Below, one piece after another: positions 28,066-39,800 of a DNA stretch of 64,000 nt. The stretch's first letter is position 1. Each line of letters starts with the position of its first letter. The notes under the pieces were generated by a model that was not told the origin of the DNA, did not search any database, and worked only from the letters and a program-made list of their open reading frames with translations. The position numbers were made by a program, and so were the translations under genes. The stretch comes from Leptospiraceae bacterium (GTDB lineage Bacteria > Spirochaetota > Leptospiria > Leptospirales > Leptospiraceae): NCBI GenBank assembly GCA_016711485.1, contig JADJSX010000009.1, forward strand, positions 124,001 to 188,000, read 5' to 3'.

Positions 28066-30589
28066 TAGCGAAGAATATACAGGCAGCCTGACTAACTGGA
28101 TCGTTTGATACGGCTGATGCTGCGCAACTTACGATTGCGGAATTTATATGCTTTGAATCGAATTTATCTGCGTTGTTATCTGCCGCTACTCCAATAGGAA
28201 GTAAACCAAGCTGCAACAAAGTAGCAGAATCTCCTGCAAAGGTTTCTCTCTCTACCCCATATGGATCAGGATCCTTACTATTTTGAGGGTGCGGATTCAT
28301 GGCAAGTAATCCACTACCTACTGTAAATATTACTCCTACGGCACCGAGAAATCCAACTATATTCCCATAAGCTCTTCCCGCGCGTCTGTATTTCTTCTTT
28401 CTATCAATCTGTGCTCCGAGCATATACCCGTCAACGGCTCCTTCTGCACCGTTTAACATGTAGCCAATAGCAGCCATTTTTAAATCACTATCTAAACCTT
28501 TCTCTAAATACGGCTCCGAGAGTGATCTGTATCCTCCACCGGCTACCATTATAGATAGTCCGTCTTTCATTGTTTTGGCATCGGTCATCAAGTATGCGGC
28601 ATACGCATTAATCCCCTTCTGAACCCGTGCATTATTTTCTGCTCGTTGCTCTCGTCTATTAACTTTATGCCCATGCATCCAGCCGGCAATAGCGCCCGCT
28701 TCCTTGCTTCCCTGAGGCGCAGTCAAATATCCCATTATTGCATAAGCCTGTTGCGTAGAAATTTTATTCCCACTTCTATCCCCAAACTTAACCGGATTTC
28801 CCTCAACATACATATACCGGTTCATACCCATTATCCTCTCAGGAAACGCCATCGAATCCGCCTGCAAGAATCGCCCAATGACCGGATCATAATACCTCGC
28901 CTTGTAATACATCAAACCAGACTCTTTATCTTCTTCCTGCCCCGTAAACTTAAACTTCGAAATATCCGGACCACCAGAATCCGTCCTCAAAATCTCCCCG
29001 TAAGGTTTGTAAGATATATGCGATTTACCAGTATTATCCGTAACGATATTTCCATTTCCATCTGTAATCATCGTGATACTTCCTAAATGATCTGGATGTA
29101 AAAAATACATCCCAGTCACAGGAACTAACGACGAGTTACCACCGACGCTACCGTTAGCACCACTAACACCATACGGCGTATAACCACCATCACCCACACT
29201 TGCTGTATTCGAATTGACTCCACTTGCAAGTAACATCCAAGGAGCATTTTTACTTTTATCTCCTCCAATCACACCGCATTGTGTGAATGTGAATAGGATG
29301 GATATGCTTGCCACAGAGGCACAGAGGCGCAGAGGGAAAAGAGGGTTTTTTGAGAGGTCATCGTTTATTCCAGTGCGTGATGGTAAAGAGAGTTTGTATA
29401 AAATTTGGGATAACAAATAAACCATCACTATTAACATAATCCATAATCCCACTCTAAACTCCACACGGCTAACAACCGTATATCCCCTGACGACACCTTT
29501 AACCCAATAAAACTTTACTGCATTCAAATAGTATGTCGAACAAGAACCAGCAACTTCATCGCAGAAAAAGCTTTTTGCACTAGTTGTCATTTCGAGAGCC
29601 TTGGTTGATGAGCCTGTCGAATCCACAATGACCGCTTTATTCAAAGTAGCCGCTACTCCGTTAGAGCCGGGGGGAAAGTCATCTCCTTTAGCAAAGGAGA
29701 GTAGACCGGAAGATGAAGCAACATCGAAAAAGTCAGAGGATTTACTAGAACTAACATCATCCCCACGCAACACAGCATCATTCCTAGTCATCTGTGCAAA
29801 TACATCACCATACAATCCTTTGAAGTATAAAGTATGCGGTACACCTTCACTACCAGTCTTGGTTATTTCGTATAATCCGTCGAAATTGTAAGTAATCACT
29901 CCACTGTTTTTAGCCTTCTTACGAATTCGATTTCCCGTTGAGTCATACAGATACTCAAACGTATCCCCTCCACCAGTAACTATCTGCTTTAATTTCCCTT
30001 GTCCATTGTAAGTCATCGTATCAGTAGCACGTGTTTCCATATTACCCGATTCATCATAAGAATAATCAATCGTTCCTGTGCTAGGACTCGTTACAGATGT
30101 AACAGCATGTTTAGCTCCAGCGTGATTAGCATTCCCGTATGTATATACAAAAGGTTGTGTAAGACCGGACATTGAGCCTGTCGAAATGTCAACTAAGCTG
30201 AGAGACTTTTTCATCAAATTCCCATTATCGCCATAAGTATAAGTCTCAACGCCATACTTACCCTTAGCCTCTGTCAAACGATTCTGACTATCATATAAAA
30301 ACTCTTGGGTCCTCGATGGTTCAATTTTATCTTCTATCTTCGTTATATTATTCTTTTCATCATACGTATTCATTGTTTGGGCGTTACGGCGAACCAAGTG
30401 AATAAGAATGATTAAACGCATTAAGAGCAGATACTCCACGTAATGCGCCGTCAGGCTGTCCGCTAAGGTCAATAAATTGCGATTAGCCGCAGAGACAAAG
30501 CTCTGTTGGAGAATGCAATTTATTGACCACGCTTCCATCCTTAACGCGGGGCTTGGTTGTATGTTTGGGTTATTCATTCTATTTGCCAT
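28055..30589 (-). CDS. Orphan RHS cassette C with intact tip
   Basis: An 844-residue protein. Residues 1-75 are the translated repeat (NIQPSPALRMEAWSINC ... RRNAQ). The core joins at TYDEKNNITKIED and runs through YD repeats, a hypervariable segment (VDSTGSSTKALEMTTSA), the membrane helix VGLWIMLIVMVYLLSQ, SILFTFTQCGVIGG, and the RHS core end ARYYDPVIGRFLQADS. The tip follows GDRSGN: GNKISTQQAYAIMGYLTAPQ, charged linkers, a hydrophobic helix IVGFLGAVGVIFTVGSG, and a C-terminal Cys pair (VSCAASAVS ... QAACIFFANVK). RHS proteins elsewhere deliver toxic tips from a sealed shell, but this short core cannot form a complete shell alone. The role is unknown; it may serve as a tip donor for recombination. 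Confidence 0.8.
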   Translation of the reverse strand: MANRMNNPNIQPSPALRMEAWSINCILQQSFVSAANRNLLTLADSLTAHYVEYLLLMRLIILIHLVRRNAQTMNTYDEKNNITKIEDKIEPSRTQEFLYDSQNRLTEAKGKYGVETYTYGDNGNLMKKSLSLVDISTGSMSGLTQPFVYTYGNANHAGAKHAVTSVTSPSTGTIDYSYDESGNMETRATDTMTYNGQGKLKQIVTGGGDTFEYLYDSTGNRIRKKAKNSGVITYNFDGLYEITKTGSEGVPHTLYFKGLYGDVFAQMTRNDAVLRGDDVSSSKSSDFFDVASSSGLLSFAKGDDFPPGSNGVAATLNKAVIVDSTGSSTKALEMTTSAKSFFCDEVAGSCSTYYLNAVKFYWVKGVVRGYTVVSRVEFRVGLWIMLIVMVYLLSQILYKLSLPSRTGINDDLSKNPLFPLRLCASVASISILFTFTQCGVIGGDKSKNAPWMLLASGVNSNTASVGDGGYTPYGVSGANGSVGGNSSLVPVTGMYFLHPDHLGSITMITDGNGNIVTDNTGKSHISYKPYGEILRTDSGGPDISKFKFTGQEEDKESGLMYYKARYYDPVIGRFLQADSMAFPERIMGMNRYMYVEGNPVKFGDRSGNKISTQQAYAIMGYLTAPQGSKEAGAIAGWMHGHKVNRREQRAENNARVQKGINAYAAYLMTDAKTMKDGLSIMVAGGGYRSLSEPYLEKGLDSDLKMAAIGYMLNGAEGAVDGYMLGAQIDRKKKYRRAGRAYGNIVGFLGAVGVIFTVGSGLLAMNPHPQNSKDPDPYGVERETFAGDSATLLQLGLLPIGVAADNNADKFDSKHINSAIVSCAASAVSNDPVSQAACIFFANVK
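30379..30554. repeat. Structured cassette-boundary repeat, copy 3
   Basis: A 176-bp copy. Arms are GGTCAATAAATTGC (30467-30480) and its complement (30515-30528); the loop is 34 nt and contains CAGAG/CTCTG. The outer half is of the GCGCAT type as in copy 2. It joins the core at ACGTATGATGAA (TYDE). Confidence 0.9.
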
Positions 30590-30758
30590 TAGCCTTTCTC
30601 AAGTCTTCATAGTCTTTCTTAATACGTTTCATTTCTTCGAGTAAGGCAGCTTCATCCATTTTATCATACTTTTCAGTTCTTAGGACATAATCGTTATAAC
30701 ACCTAGCGGAACAATTAGCGAACAAAAGCACAGAGGCTAATATTAAGTAGCTTTTCAT
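30579..30758 (-). CDS. Very small lipoprotein (59 residues)
   Basis: The ATG at 30756-30758 overlaps the TGA of the preceding lipoprotein gene (ATGA), and the TAG is at 30579-30581. The leader MKSYLILASVLLFANC ends in a probable lipidated Cys. A short charged helix follows, with YDKMDEAALLEEMKRIKKDY. The last residues, KANGK, are encoded by sequence that is also conserved in front of copy 4 of the repeat, so the C-terminus may come from the repeat itself. The gene overlaps the cassette C start. It is easy to miss because of its length; overlap and leader support it. Confidence 0.6.
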   Translation of the reverse strand: MKSYLILASVLLFANCSARCYNDYVLRTEKYDKMDEAALLEEMKRIKKDYEDLRKANGK

Positions 30759-31393
30759 GGCTCGAACTCCTTGACCAAAGTATTTACTAAGTAGTAAGCA
30801 TAAGCCTCCATCCTTTCTGAAGAAAAACTGACAGAATGCTTAAGATTTGTTACTGCAAAGGGTAAAACCAAAAGTATTCCTCCTTGATGGTGTGGAAATC
30901 TTCTGACTTTTTCTTTTTTCCCTTTAATTTCTAGTCTGTAAATTGTATCAACGGTGTAAGCTACACTAGAAAAAACTGGAATAAATAAACTATCCCAAAA
31001 GCAGGCATACTGTCCAAAAGTAATCACATGAATATGTATTTTGATATTTGCCTCCTTCTCATTTTGGATTATCCCAGCCCTTTTCATTTTAGATAGAATA
31101 ATGCCTTCGACAAACCTTTCTTTTTCTCCTTCTTTCGCATATTGCTGAATGTAGTTTGAACAACTCAGTTGATTTATATTTGAATCATAGGTAAACAGTA
31201 TATTAGCCGTTATTTGCTTTTGTAGACTTAATTTTGACTCAACTATCTTCTGACCAGCTTGATCTAAGAAATAATTTAACTCATCGTCATAAATATCCTT
31301 TAAACCATCCGGATCGTATTTTAGATATGGCTTCTCAACAATGCATTGTGAAAACAAAGTAAATAGTAGGATTAAATAGTATTTATAGATCAT
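30755..31393 (-). CDS. Small lipoprotein-like partner of tip D
   Basis: A 212-residue protein. The leader MIYKYYLILLFTLFSQC ends at the likely lipidated Cys17. After a helical charged region come strand-like segments IKIHIHVITFGQYACFWDS and a hydrophobic turn, then TIYRLEIKGKKEKVRRF, the same plan as the other two 205-226-residue lipoproteins of the locus. The start overlaps the end of the cassette D tip by 11 bp. By position it is tip D's candidate partner. Confidence 0.6.
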   Translation of the reverse strand: MIYKYYLILLFTLFSQCIVEKPYLKYDPDGLKDIYDDELNYFLDQAGQKIVESKLSLQKQITANILFTYDSNINQLSCSNYIQQYAKEGEKERFVEGIILSKMKRAGIIQNEKEANIKIHIHVITFGQYACFWDSLFIPVFSSVAYTVDTIYRLEIKGKKEKVRRFPHHQGGILLVLPFAVTNLKHSVSFSSERMEAYAYYLVNTLVKEFEP

Positions 31394-33521
31394 ATTTTCT
31401 CAATCCATGTTTATAATATCCCCAGGCGAATGCCATGTTAGCAAGCGGATCCGATCCCTGATTACTAAATGCAATTGCTAAAATTATCGCTTCTAATCTG
31501 AGCCAATCTTTCCTGCGCCCTTCTGACTTCTCTCTCACGTCAGTACCGTAGTCATAAGCTTTTCCAATACCACTGAAAAACCCACTAATTATATTTTCGG
31601 TGTGTTCACCGTGAGAAACTTTTCTTCCAGTAACTGATGTGTATTCATGTGCATCTTTAGCCTCCGCACTCATACTCAGCGTAAACAGACCAGCAAGTCC
31701 AACACCGAAGACACTTAGAAAAACACTATATTGTAATATTTCCATAAGATCAGAAAACGAAACTCCCATATCATTCTGTGCCGCAAACTGTGCAGTTGCT
31801 CCGAGCATAAAAGCGTATTCGCCAAGAGCTGTATTCATTAAAAATAATCCGGCGAGCGTATCTTTATTATTTGCTAATATATGAGTTGGTTTGTGATACT
31901 CTCTTCCTAAACGACGGTTCCACTGATCTTGAACTCCTTTTATTCCTGATTTTGCCCACTGTATTCCACCTCTTGCATTTTCAGATGTATAATTTTTATA
32001 ATTCCCAATTTTAGCTGCAATTGTAAATCCTCCAGTTAGATTAGCTATTAAGTTATTGCCTGTTCTATGCCCATCCGGATCACGATACTTCATCGGATTC
32101 CCATCAACATACATATACCGATTCATCCCAAACGTAGACTCCGGCATAATAACACTATCCGCTTGCAAAAATCTCCCGATCATCGGGTCATAATACCTAG
32201 CCTTGTAATACATCAAACCAGACTCTTTATCTTCTTCCTGCCCCGTAAACTTAAACTTCGAAATATCCGGACCACCAGAATCCGTCCTCAAAATCTCCCC
32301 GTAAGGTTTGTAAGATATATGCGACTTACCTTCACTATCCTTACCAGTCACCACATTCCCATTTCCATCCGTAATCATCGTGATACTTCCTAAATGATCT
32401 GGATGTAAAAAATACATCCCAGTCACAGGAACTAACGACGAGTTACCACCACCGCTACCACTCGAACCACTTCCTCCATATGGCGTATAACCACCATCAC
32501 CCACACTTGCTGTGTTTGAATTAACTCCACTTGCGAGCAACATCCAAGGAGCATTTTTACTTTTATCTCCTCCAATCACACCACATTGTGTGAATGTGAA
32601 TAGGATGGAAATTGTTAGCAGTGGAGTAACAGTTTTTGCCACAGAGGCACGGAGCCACAGAGAAGATTCTAAAATGTCATCGTTTATTCCAGTGCGTGAT
32701 GGTAAAGAGAGTTTGGATAAAATTTTAGATAACAAATAAACCATCACTATTAACATGATCCATAATCCCACTCTAAACTCCACACGGCTAACAACCGTAT
32801 ATCCCTTCACAATCCCTTTCACCCAATAAAACTTTATTGTATTCAAATAATACTCTGAACACGATCCAGCTACCTCACTACAAAAGAAATCTTTCACGAA
32901 AGAGCCGGGGGGAAAGTCATCTCCTTTAGCAAAGGAGAGTAGACCGGAAGATGAAGCAACATCGAAAAAGTCAGAGGATTTACTAGAACTAAAATCATCC
33001 TCACGCCGCAACACAGCATCTCCTCTAGTCATTTGAGCAAACACATCACCATACAGACCTTTGAAGTATAAAGTATGCGGTACACCTTCGCTACCAGTCT
33101 TGGTTATTTCATATAATCCATCAAAATTGTAAGTAATCACTCCACTGTTTTTAGCCTTCTTACGAATTCGATTGCCCGTTGAGTCATACAGATACTCAAA
33201 CGTATCCCCTCCACCAGTAACTATCTGCTTTAATTTCCCTTGTCCATTGTAAGTCATCGTATCAGTAGCACGTGTTTCCATATTACCCGATTCATCATAA
33301 GTTTTCGTTTGGGCGTTACGGCAAGCATACAGGATAAGCAATATTATTCTGTAATATAGTAACACATAATACTGTTCTGCCGTCAGGCTGTCAGCTTCGG
33401 TCAATAAATTGCGATTTTTTGAGTTAGTTAAAGCCATTTGCACTAGGCAATTTATTGACCACGCTTCCATCCTTAACGCGGGGCTTTGGTGTACGTTTAG
33501 GTTATTCATTCTATTTGCCAT
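31383..33521 (-). CDS. Orphan RHS cassette D with intact tip
   Basis: About 712 residues from Met23 of the longer open frame, which extends to 33587; the upstream 22 residues lie inside the lipoprotein gene at 33527, so this start (MANRMNNLNVHQ) is preferred. The translated repeat joins the core very late, at TYDESGNMETRA, so only the last YD units remain. The membrane segment, FTFTQCGVIGG and RYYDPMIGRFLQADS follow. The tip after DPDGHRTGN has VSHGEHTENIISGFFSG, hydrophobic helices LFLMNTALGEYAFMLG and VFLSVFGVGLAGLFTLSM, and ends GYYKHGLRKYDL. Unlike the others it lacks a terminal Cys pair. Its function is not recognisable. Confidence 0.78.
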   Translation of the reverse strand: MANRMNNLNVHQSPALRMEAWSINCLVQMALTNSKNRNLLTEADSLTAEQYYVLLYYRIILLILYACRNAQTKTYDESGNMETRATDTMTYNGQGKLKQIVTGGGDTFEYLYDSTGNRIRKKAKNSGVITYNFDGLYEITKTGSEGVPHTLYFKGLYGDVFAQMTRGDAVLRREDDFSSSKSSDFFDVASSSGLLSFAKGDDFPPGSFVKDFFCSEVAGSCSEYYLNTIKFYWVKGIVKGYTVVSRVEFRVGLWIMLIVMVYLLSKILSKLSLPSRTGINDDILESSLWLRASVAKTVTPLLTISILFTFTQCGVIGGDKSKNAPWMLLASGVNSNTASVGDGGYTPYGGSGSSGSGGGNSSLVPVTGMYFLHPDHLGSITMITDGNGNVVTGKDSEGKSHISYKPYGEILRTDSGGPDISKFKFTGQEEDKESGLMYYKARYYDPMIGRFLQADSVIMPESTFGMNRYMYVDGNPMKYRDPDGHRTGNNLIANLTGGFTIAAKIGNYKNYTSENARGGIQWAKSGIKGVQDQWNRRLGREYHKPTHILANNKDTLAGLFLMNTALGEYAFMLGATAQFAAQNDMGVSFSDLMEILQYSVFLSVFGVGLAGLFTLSMSAEAKDAHEYTSVTGRKVSHGEHTENIISGFFSGIGKAYDYGTDVREKSEGRRKDWLRLEAIILAIAFSNQGSDPLANMAFAWGYYKHGLRKYDL
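33311..33487. repeat. Structured cassette-boundary repeat, copy 4
   Basis: A 177-bp copy. Arms lie at 33399-33412 and 33447-33460 with a 34-nt loop identical to copy 2, while the outer half is of the ATATTA/TAATAT type as in copy 1. So inner and outer halves are shuffled between copies. It joins the core at ACTTATGATGAATC (TYDES). Confidence 0.9.
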
Positions 33522-33526
33522 TAGCC

Positions 33527-33850
33527 TTATTGCTTTTCCTTTCCATCTGATAGACCAAAGAAAGGCTTGTATTGATTGGTGAAACAAGGAGCATGACCTG
33601 GACTTCCTAGATATTTTTCACACTTTTCACAAAATTTTTGACAGGAATATGCTCTAAATGCACATAGAGAATTTAACTGATCTTTATTAGGAACTACTAA
33701 TACAAAGGTGATGTAGCAACTAGCAAAGGCATCATTGCAACCATTATCAGCATAGCAGGCACTTTTATATGAACCCCATGAATCGCTACATTTAGTTACA
33801 ACAAATAAAAGTATTAGAAAAATTAATAGTTGAGGTAATATTTTTTTCAT
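33527..33850 (-). CDS. Cys-rich small lipoprotein after RHS gene 1
   Basis: A 107-residue protein. The leader LLIFLILLFVVTKC ends in a likely lipidated Cys21. The mature part has eight or more Cys in a pattern (AC....GCN.A...C, then C......C.K.C.KC) that is clearly repeated in the 111-residue product at 50771-51106. Both follow a full-length RHS gene, which suggests that this family pairs with the full-length genes. The start overlaps the RHS gene 1 stop by 4 bp (ATGA). Probably exported and disulphide-bonded. Confidence 0.68.
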   Translation of the reverse strand: MKKILPQLLIFLILLFVVTKCSDSWGSYKSACYADNGCNDAFASCYITFVLVVPNKDQLNSLCAFRAYSCQKFCEKCEKYLGSPGHAPCFTNQYKPFFGLSDGKEKQ

Positions 33851-36800
33851 TTTATAAAACCGCCTATTAAATCTCCAGATTCTGCACCACTTTCTCCATA
33901 AGATCCCCCATCCTCTCCAAGTGCAAACCGCCCAAACCTCCTACCAGCTTTAGCAATTTCTACTCCAATCCCAAACTTAATTAACGATCCAACTCCGTAC
34001 GCCCCAGCCAATGCATAGAAACTACCGTAAGTTGTACCCACAGCAATAGCGGTAGATATTACTACATTAGCGAGAACTAAACTAACCGTAAATGAAAACA
34101 TGAACGTGAACAATCCAACCATAGCCTGTCCTAAATTCATCTGCTGTATGCCATCAATTATATGGTCGTCAGTCCATTTACCAAGTTTATTTACCCCATT
34201 GAGATGGTGATGTTTACCATAAACCAATTGACTATATGTATTAGCCGCATTATGAAATCCCTTACTTCCCCATTCTGCACCACCCTTCATGCTTTTCGCT
34301 GCCCATTTCACTCCTTGCGAAATATTCCTTATTGCAGCATCTCTATCACTCCGACGGATAATACCATTAGTCCCAAACTCACCTTTTAACACACTGTTTA
34401 TATCATTAAAATTAATTTTGATTTGTGGCATTGAAAAATATTTTGTGATTTCTTTTGGTAAACCAGGAAAGGATGCGTGTCCACTCGGATCTCGATAATT
34501 AACAGGCGAACCTTCCACATACATATACCGATTCATCCCAAACGTAGACTCCGGCATAATAACACTATCCGCTTGCAAGAATCTCCCAATCACCGGATCA
34601 TAATACCTCGCCTTATAATACATCAAACCCGATTCCTTATCCTCTTCCTGACCAGTAAACTTAAACTTAGAAATATCAGGACCACCAGAATCCGTCCTCA
34701 AAATCTCCCCATAAGGTTTGTAAGATATATGCGACTTACCTTCACTATCCTTACCAGTTACAACATTCCCGCTTCCATCCGTAATCATCGTGATACTTCC
34801 CAAATGATCTGGATGTAAAAAATACATCCCCGTCACAGGAACTAACGACGAGTTACCACTACTGCTACCACTCGAACCACTTCCTCCGTAAGGCGTATAA
34901 CCACCATCACCCACACTTGCTGTATTCGAATTGACTCCACTTGCAAGTAACATCCAAGGAGCATTTTTACTTTTATCTCCTCCAATCACACCGCATTGTG
35001 TGAATGTGAATAAGATGGAAATGGTTGCCACAGAGGCACAGAGGCGCAGAGGGAAAAGAGGGTTTTTTGAAATGTCATCGTTTATTCCAGTGCGTGATGG
35101 TAAAGAGAGTTTGGATAAGATTTGGGATAACAAATAAACCATCACTATTAACATGATCCATAATCCCACTCTAACCTCAACACGGCTAACAACCGTATAT
35201 CCCTTCACAATACCTTTCACCCAATAAAACTTTACTGCATTCAAATAATACTGAGAACAAGCCTGTCCTGAGCTGGACTCCCCTGAGCTTGCCGAATGGG
35301 TCGAACGGAAACCAGAAACATCGGCACAAAATGAAAGTCCCGAAATGAACCCTCCTAACCTCTGTGTCTCTGTGCCTCTGTGGCTAAAATCATCCCCAGG
35401 CAACACAGCATCACTTCTCGTCATCTGTGCAAATACATCACCATACAGACCTTTGAAGTATAGCGTATGAGTCTCGCTTACTGGAGTTCGAGTTATTTCG
35501 TATAATCCATCGAAGTTGTAAGTAGTGGTTTCACTGTTCTTAGCCTTCTTACGAATTCGATTGCCCGTTGAGTCATACAGATACTCAAACGTATCCCCTC
35601 CACCAGTAACTATCTGCTTTAATTTCCCTTGTCCATTGTAAGTCATCGTATCAGTAGCACGTGTTTCCATATTACCCGATTCATCATAAGAATAATCAAT
35701 CGTTCCTGTGCTAGGACTCGTTACAGATGTAACAGCATGTTTATTATTAGCATTCCCGTATGTATATACAAAAGGTTGTGTAAGACCGGACATTGAGCCT
35801 GTCGAAATGTCAACTAAACTGAGAGACTTTTTCATCAAATTCCCATTATCGCCATAAGTATACGTCTCAACGCCATACTTACCCTTAGCCTCTGTCAAAC
35901 GATTCTGAGCGTCATACTTAAACTCTTGTGTCCGCGAATTGTCTAGTTGATCTTGTATCTTAATCATATTATTTCTTTCATCATAACTGTAAGCTATCTG
36001 GTTTACTACATGCACACCGTCAAGCTTAGTAAAAAGTCCCGTTGGACGGCGTTTAATCGGATCGTATAGAATCTCTTGCTTCACTCTATTTCCCGTCTCG
36101 CGGATAATCTTGAATATCTTCTTATCATCACTCGTTGTCTCTACCACAGGTCCCGCATAACTCCCAACAGTATGACCGAAGGAAGTACCGTTAAATGTAT
36201 CCATTGTAATCCCACTAAAATGTCCTGTCGGAGCATACTTCTGATATACCTTCGTCCCATCTGGATACGTCGTAGACTCCAAACGATTTTGTATATCAAA
36301 TGTCCTGCGAAATATAACTTTCAAATCATCGATATCTCTTTTCTGGTAAACCCGATTCCCACGTATATCATAACCCAGTTCCAAAGTCCCACCAGCATCT
36401 ACCACCTTCGTAAGCCTTCCGTTGGCAAACTTGTCTTTGCCGCCTTCGTCATAGGTTAATATCGTACTGCCGTCTGGTGTTGCTCCTGTCACCGCAGGAT
36501 CAACTTTGTCGTCTGAAGTGTGGCTAACAAGCGTTGGTCTATTCAGTTTATCATACGTAAACGTAGTAGTAACATTATTCGCAGTTTTCTGAGTCTTGAT
36601 ATTCCCAAACGCATCATACGTGTAAACAGTAGTCCCAGAATTCGGATCACTAACGGAAATCTTTCTCCCCGCGTCATCATACATAGTCGTAGTCTCACCA
36701 TTCTCTGGATCAAAAATCTTCGTTGTCCTTCCTGCTCTGTCGTATTGGTATTTAAGAGACTTACCGTCTACCGTTCGAGTTAGCACTTGACCTTTTACAT

Positions 36801-39800
36801 TTTTGATTAATTCCATCGTAGAAATTAACGTCCCACTTTCTCCATAAGTTTCCATCTTCTCATTAAACCCAGTATACGTCGGAACAGAATAACTTTTATC
36901 AGGATTCACAACCTTAGTCACATACCCATCATACTGATGATACGTGTAAGCCGTATAATGCATCTCAGTTTCTATACCTTGAAGAAATGGATTCGATTTC
37001 CTGGTCACCTGACCCTTCGCATCATACTCGGTAGTCTCTACAATAAACTTACCCTGAACACCTGGAGATTCTTTACGAATACTTCTTCCAAGTAAATCAA
37101 AGTATTCACTTGCCACTGCCTCTGTCCCATCAGCGTTTACTACTGATTTGGCTACGGAGTAAAAGTAACTCCCTTCTCCCCTTGGGAGAAGGGTCGGGGA
37201 TGAGGGCTTGTATTCGTAATCTGTATATTCATACCGCTCTACATAAGACTCAGACCCAGGAGGGATAATCTTAATTACCCTACCTTTTTTATCATACTCC
37301 TTTCTCAATACCCCACCATTTGCGTCAGTCGTAGTAAGCTCCAATCCAAGTGAAGTATCATAAGTCTTGGTCACAATAAAGTCAGCAGGTTTATTCGTAA
37401 CTTGCGTAATATAATTATGAACCACAGTGTCATAATCATAAATTGTTTCCCTGTCATCAACCGGATTTGTGACCGATTTCTGGTTTCCATGTTCATCCAG
37501 CGTTATAATCGAAGTAGCCGCACCAACTGTCCCAGCCATATTCGTAACCGTTATCCCAGTTTTCCCTGAATACGAATACGTTGTGTTCTCCACTTCCATC
37601 CCATCAATATCCTTTGTAACCCGCGTAGGACGATTGAGTATCCAGTTCGTCGTATCATGTTCAAAACTACTAGTTTCCGTTATCGTAGAGTCAGCCGAAT
37701 GAGTTATTTTCTTTTGTAAGTTCCCATATTTATCATACGAATTGTCCGGATCATTAGGATTATTAGGATCTTTCTGACGCAAATCCTGGGTAGTTGTAAG
37801 AAGTTTTGCATCGTCTTTGTAAACCGTTTCTGAACTCGATTCTAATACTGCATAAGGTCTGCCATGAGGGGATAATACCTTATACGCCGCAGAAGAAGTC
37901 TGTTTAGTTTCTCCAGCTCCATTCTCGGTTATACTCGAAACCACAGTCCCAGCAAATAAATTCGAACTATGATTGTATTCCTCTTGCTGGCTAACACCCG
38001 TTAAACTACTTGTAACCGTTTTGAACTTAAACCCAAGCATCGCCACATCTTCCGATTTTCCGAGCCATATTCTCGGATTCGAGTATGAATAGGTATCCCT
38101 ATTCTCTAATAAATTCGCCATCTTCGTCTCGATGCTCTTTACCACCTCTCCCACCTGTCCATGAACAATCACCGGATACTGCACATTCGCCGGAACACTC
38201 GTTTCCGTTACATAGCCTCTGCCTTGTGTATATTCGATCTTAACCTCTCTCCCAAATCCACCATCTATTAAAGTAATTTGATTTTCTTTTGTTCGCGGAT
38301 TTTGCGTAAATACTTCCATCTTACTTTCATAACTCATAGTGGCAGTCTCTAAAAGTTGTAGCATCTCTAGCCAATGACTAACTTTCGGTGGAACAAAACG
38401 ATCAAACACAGCATTGATAATTCCATTAGTAATGGAACTATTTCCTCCCATGCTACCCACAAGATGATCCAAAGACTGGCTAGCGTTCCCATAATTTTGA
38501 AGGGCGGGACTTACCCCACTGATAGAAGAGCCTTGGGTCTCTTTTAAACTGATTATATCTAAATACCCATCCCCATCCAAATCCGCTATACTCCAAAGAT
38601 GTTTGGCTATACCAGAATCAGGGAGAGATGGACCATCAATAAAAGACAAACCCTTTCCGAAGCTAATACGTATTTTCCCATCAGAACAATGTCGGATAAT
38701 ATCCGTATACCCGTCAACATTCACATCTACAAAAAATTTATTCATCGGATTTTCTTTCGTGGAATAAGTTGTGTGAGAAACATAAAAAGGCTCTTGTTTG
38801 ATAAAATATTTTCCATCAAATAAATGGGCTACATATTCCAGGTTTGTATTTAGAGTAATAAAATCAACCTTCCCATCTCTATATATATCGGCTAACCATC
38901 GATTCCTTGCATTTTCTGTTCCCCCTGTTATTGGATAACTCTCAGTAACCTCTATTCCATTTAAGGAAGAATTAAAATAACTCGCTTTGATTTGCGTTAC
39001 TTCTATAAATACATACTCAGGAACTCCATCTCCATCTATATCAAGAAACTGACCGGGTTGCTCCCCCTCTCCTAAATCTCTAAATACATTCCCTACATTT
39101 ACATTGATTTCATTTCCGAAACTATTTCCTTGGCTCAAATAAATTCCTAAATTTGCCCCATCCTTTACTTTTACATAATCCGCTCTCCCATCACCATTCA
39201 TATCCACCAAACTACCTCTCCATTTCATATCAGGTGAATCCAACCTAAAATTCACAGCCCCAAGCGGCACACTCACATTAGCCTGTGCTATAGGAGCAGA
39301 AAACCCAGAACCATTGGAAAATGCTACCCGTAAAACAGAGCCATCTGAATACGCAAAATCTGTCCTCCCATCCCCGTTGACATCTCCAAAACCAGAAGAC
39401 TGAAAAGCCTTGTAATGAAATCCAGGAAAATAACCGGATACGGACGATTTGGCGATAGAACCATTCTGCAATTCCATTTTTTCTACGTGAATTGTCCCTT
39501 GCTCAGTCGCCCCACTTAACACGGCAATCTCTTGTTTCCCGTCTCCATTTACATCAATCGGAGTTTGCATAGCCATAGGAGTACTCATCCCACCCATACA
39601 AGGGATAAACCAAGTATTCTTATATTGATTGCATAGTTGATTTAATTCTTCTCTTTTAATCGTACATTGGGTGTACAATCCTAAAGCGTAGGAAGCAGCT
39701 GAAGTTGCAGCTTCGCAACCAGGGGGAAAAGTCGCACACGTTGCCAAAGCCGCTGCCGCCGTAGTTTGGTTATTTGCCAATTCTGTTGAACACGTTGTTA

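Noticed and set aside
34477..34818. Open frames antisense to the RHS cores (also near 28646, 22869, 36076 and 48932)
   Set aside because: They recur at the same place opposite each core and have His/Arg/Ile-rich translations with no start signal. They are by-products of the core's codon pattern.
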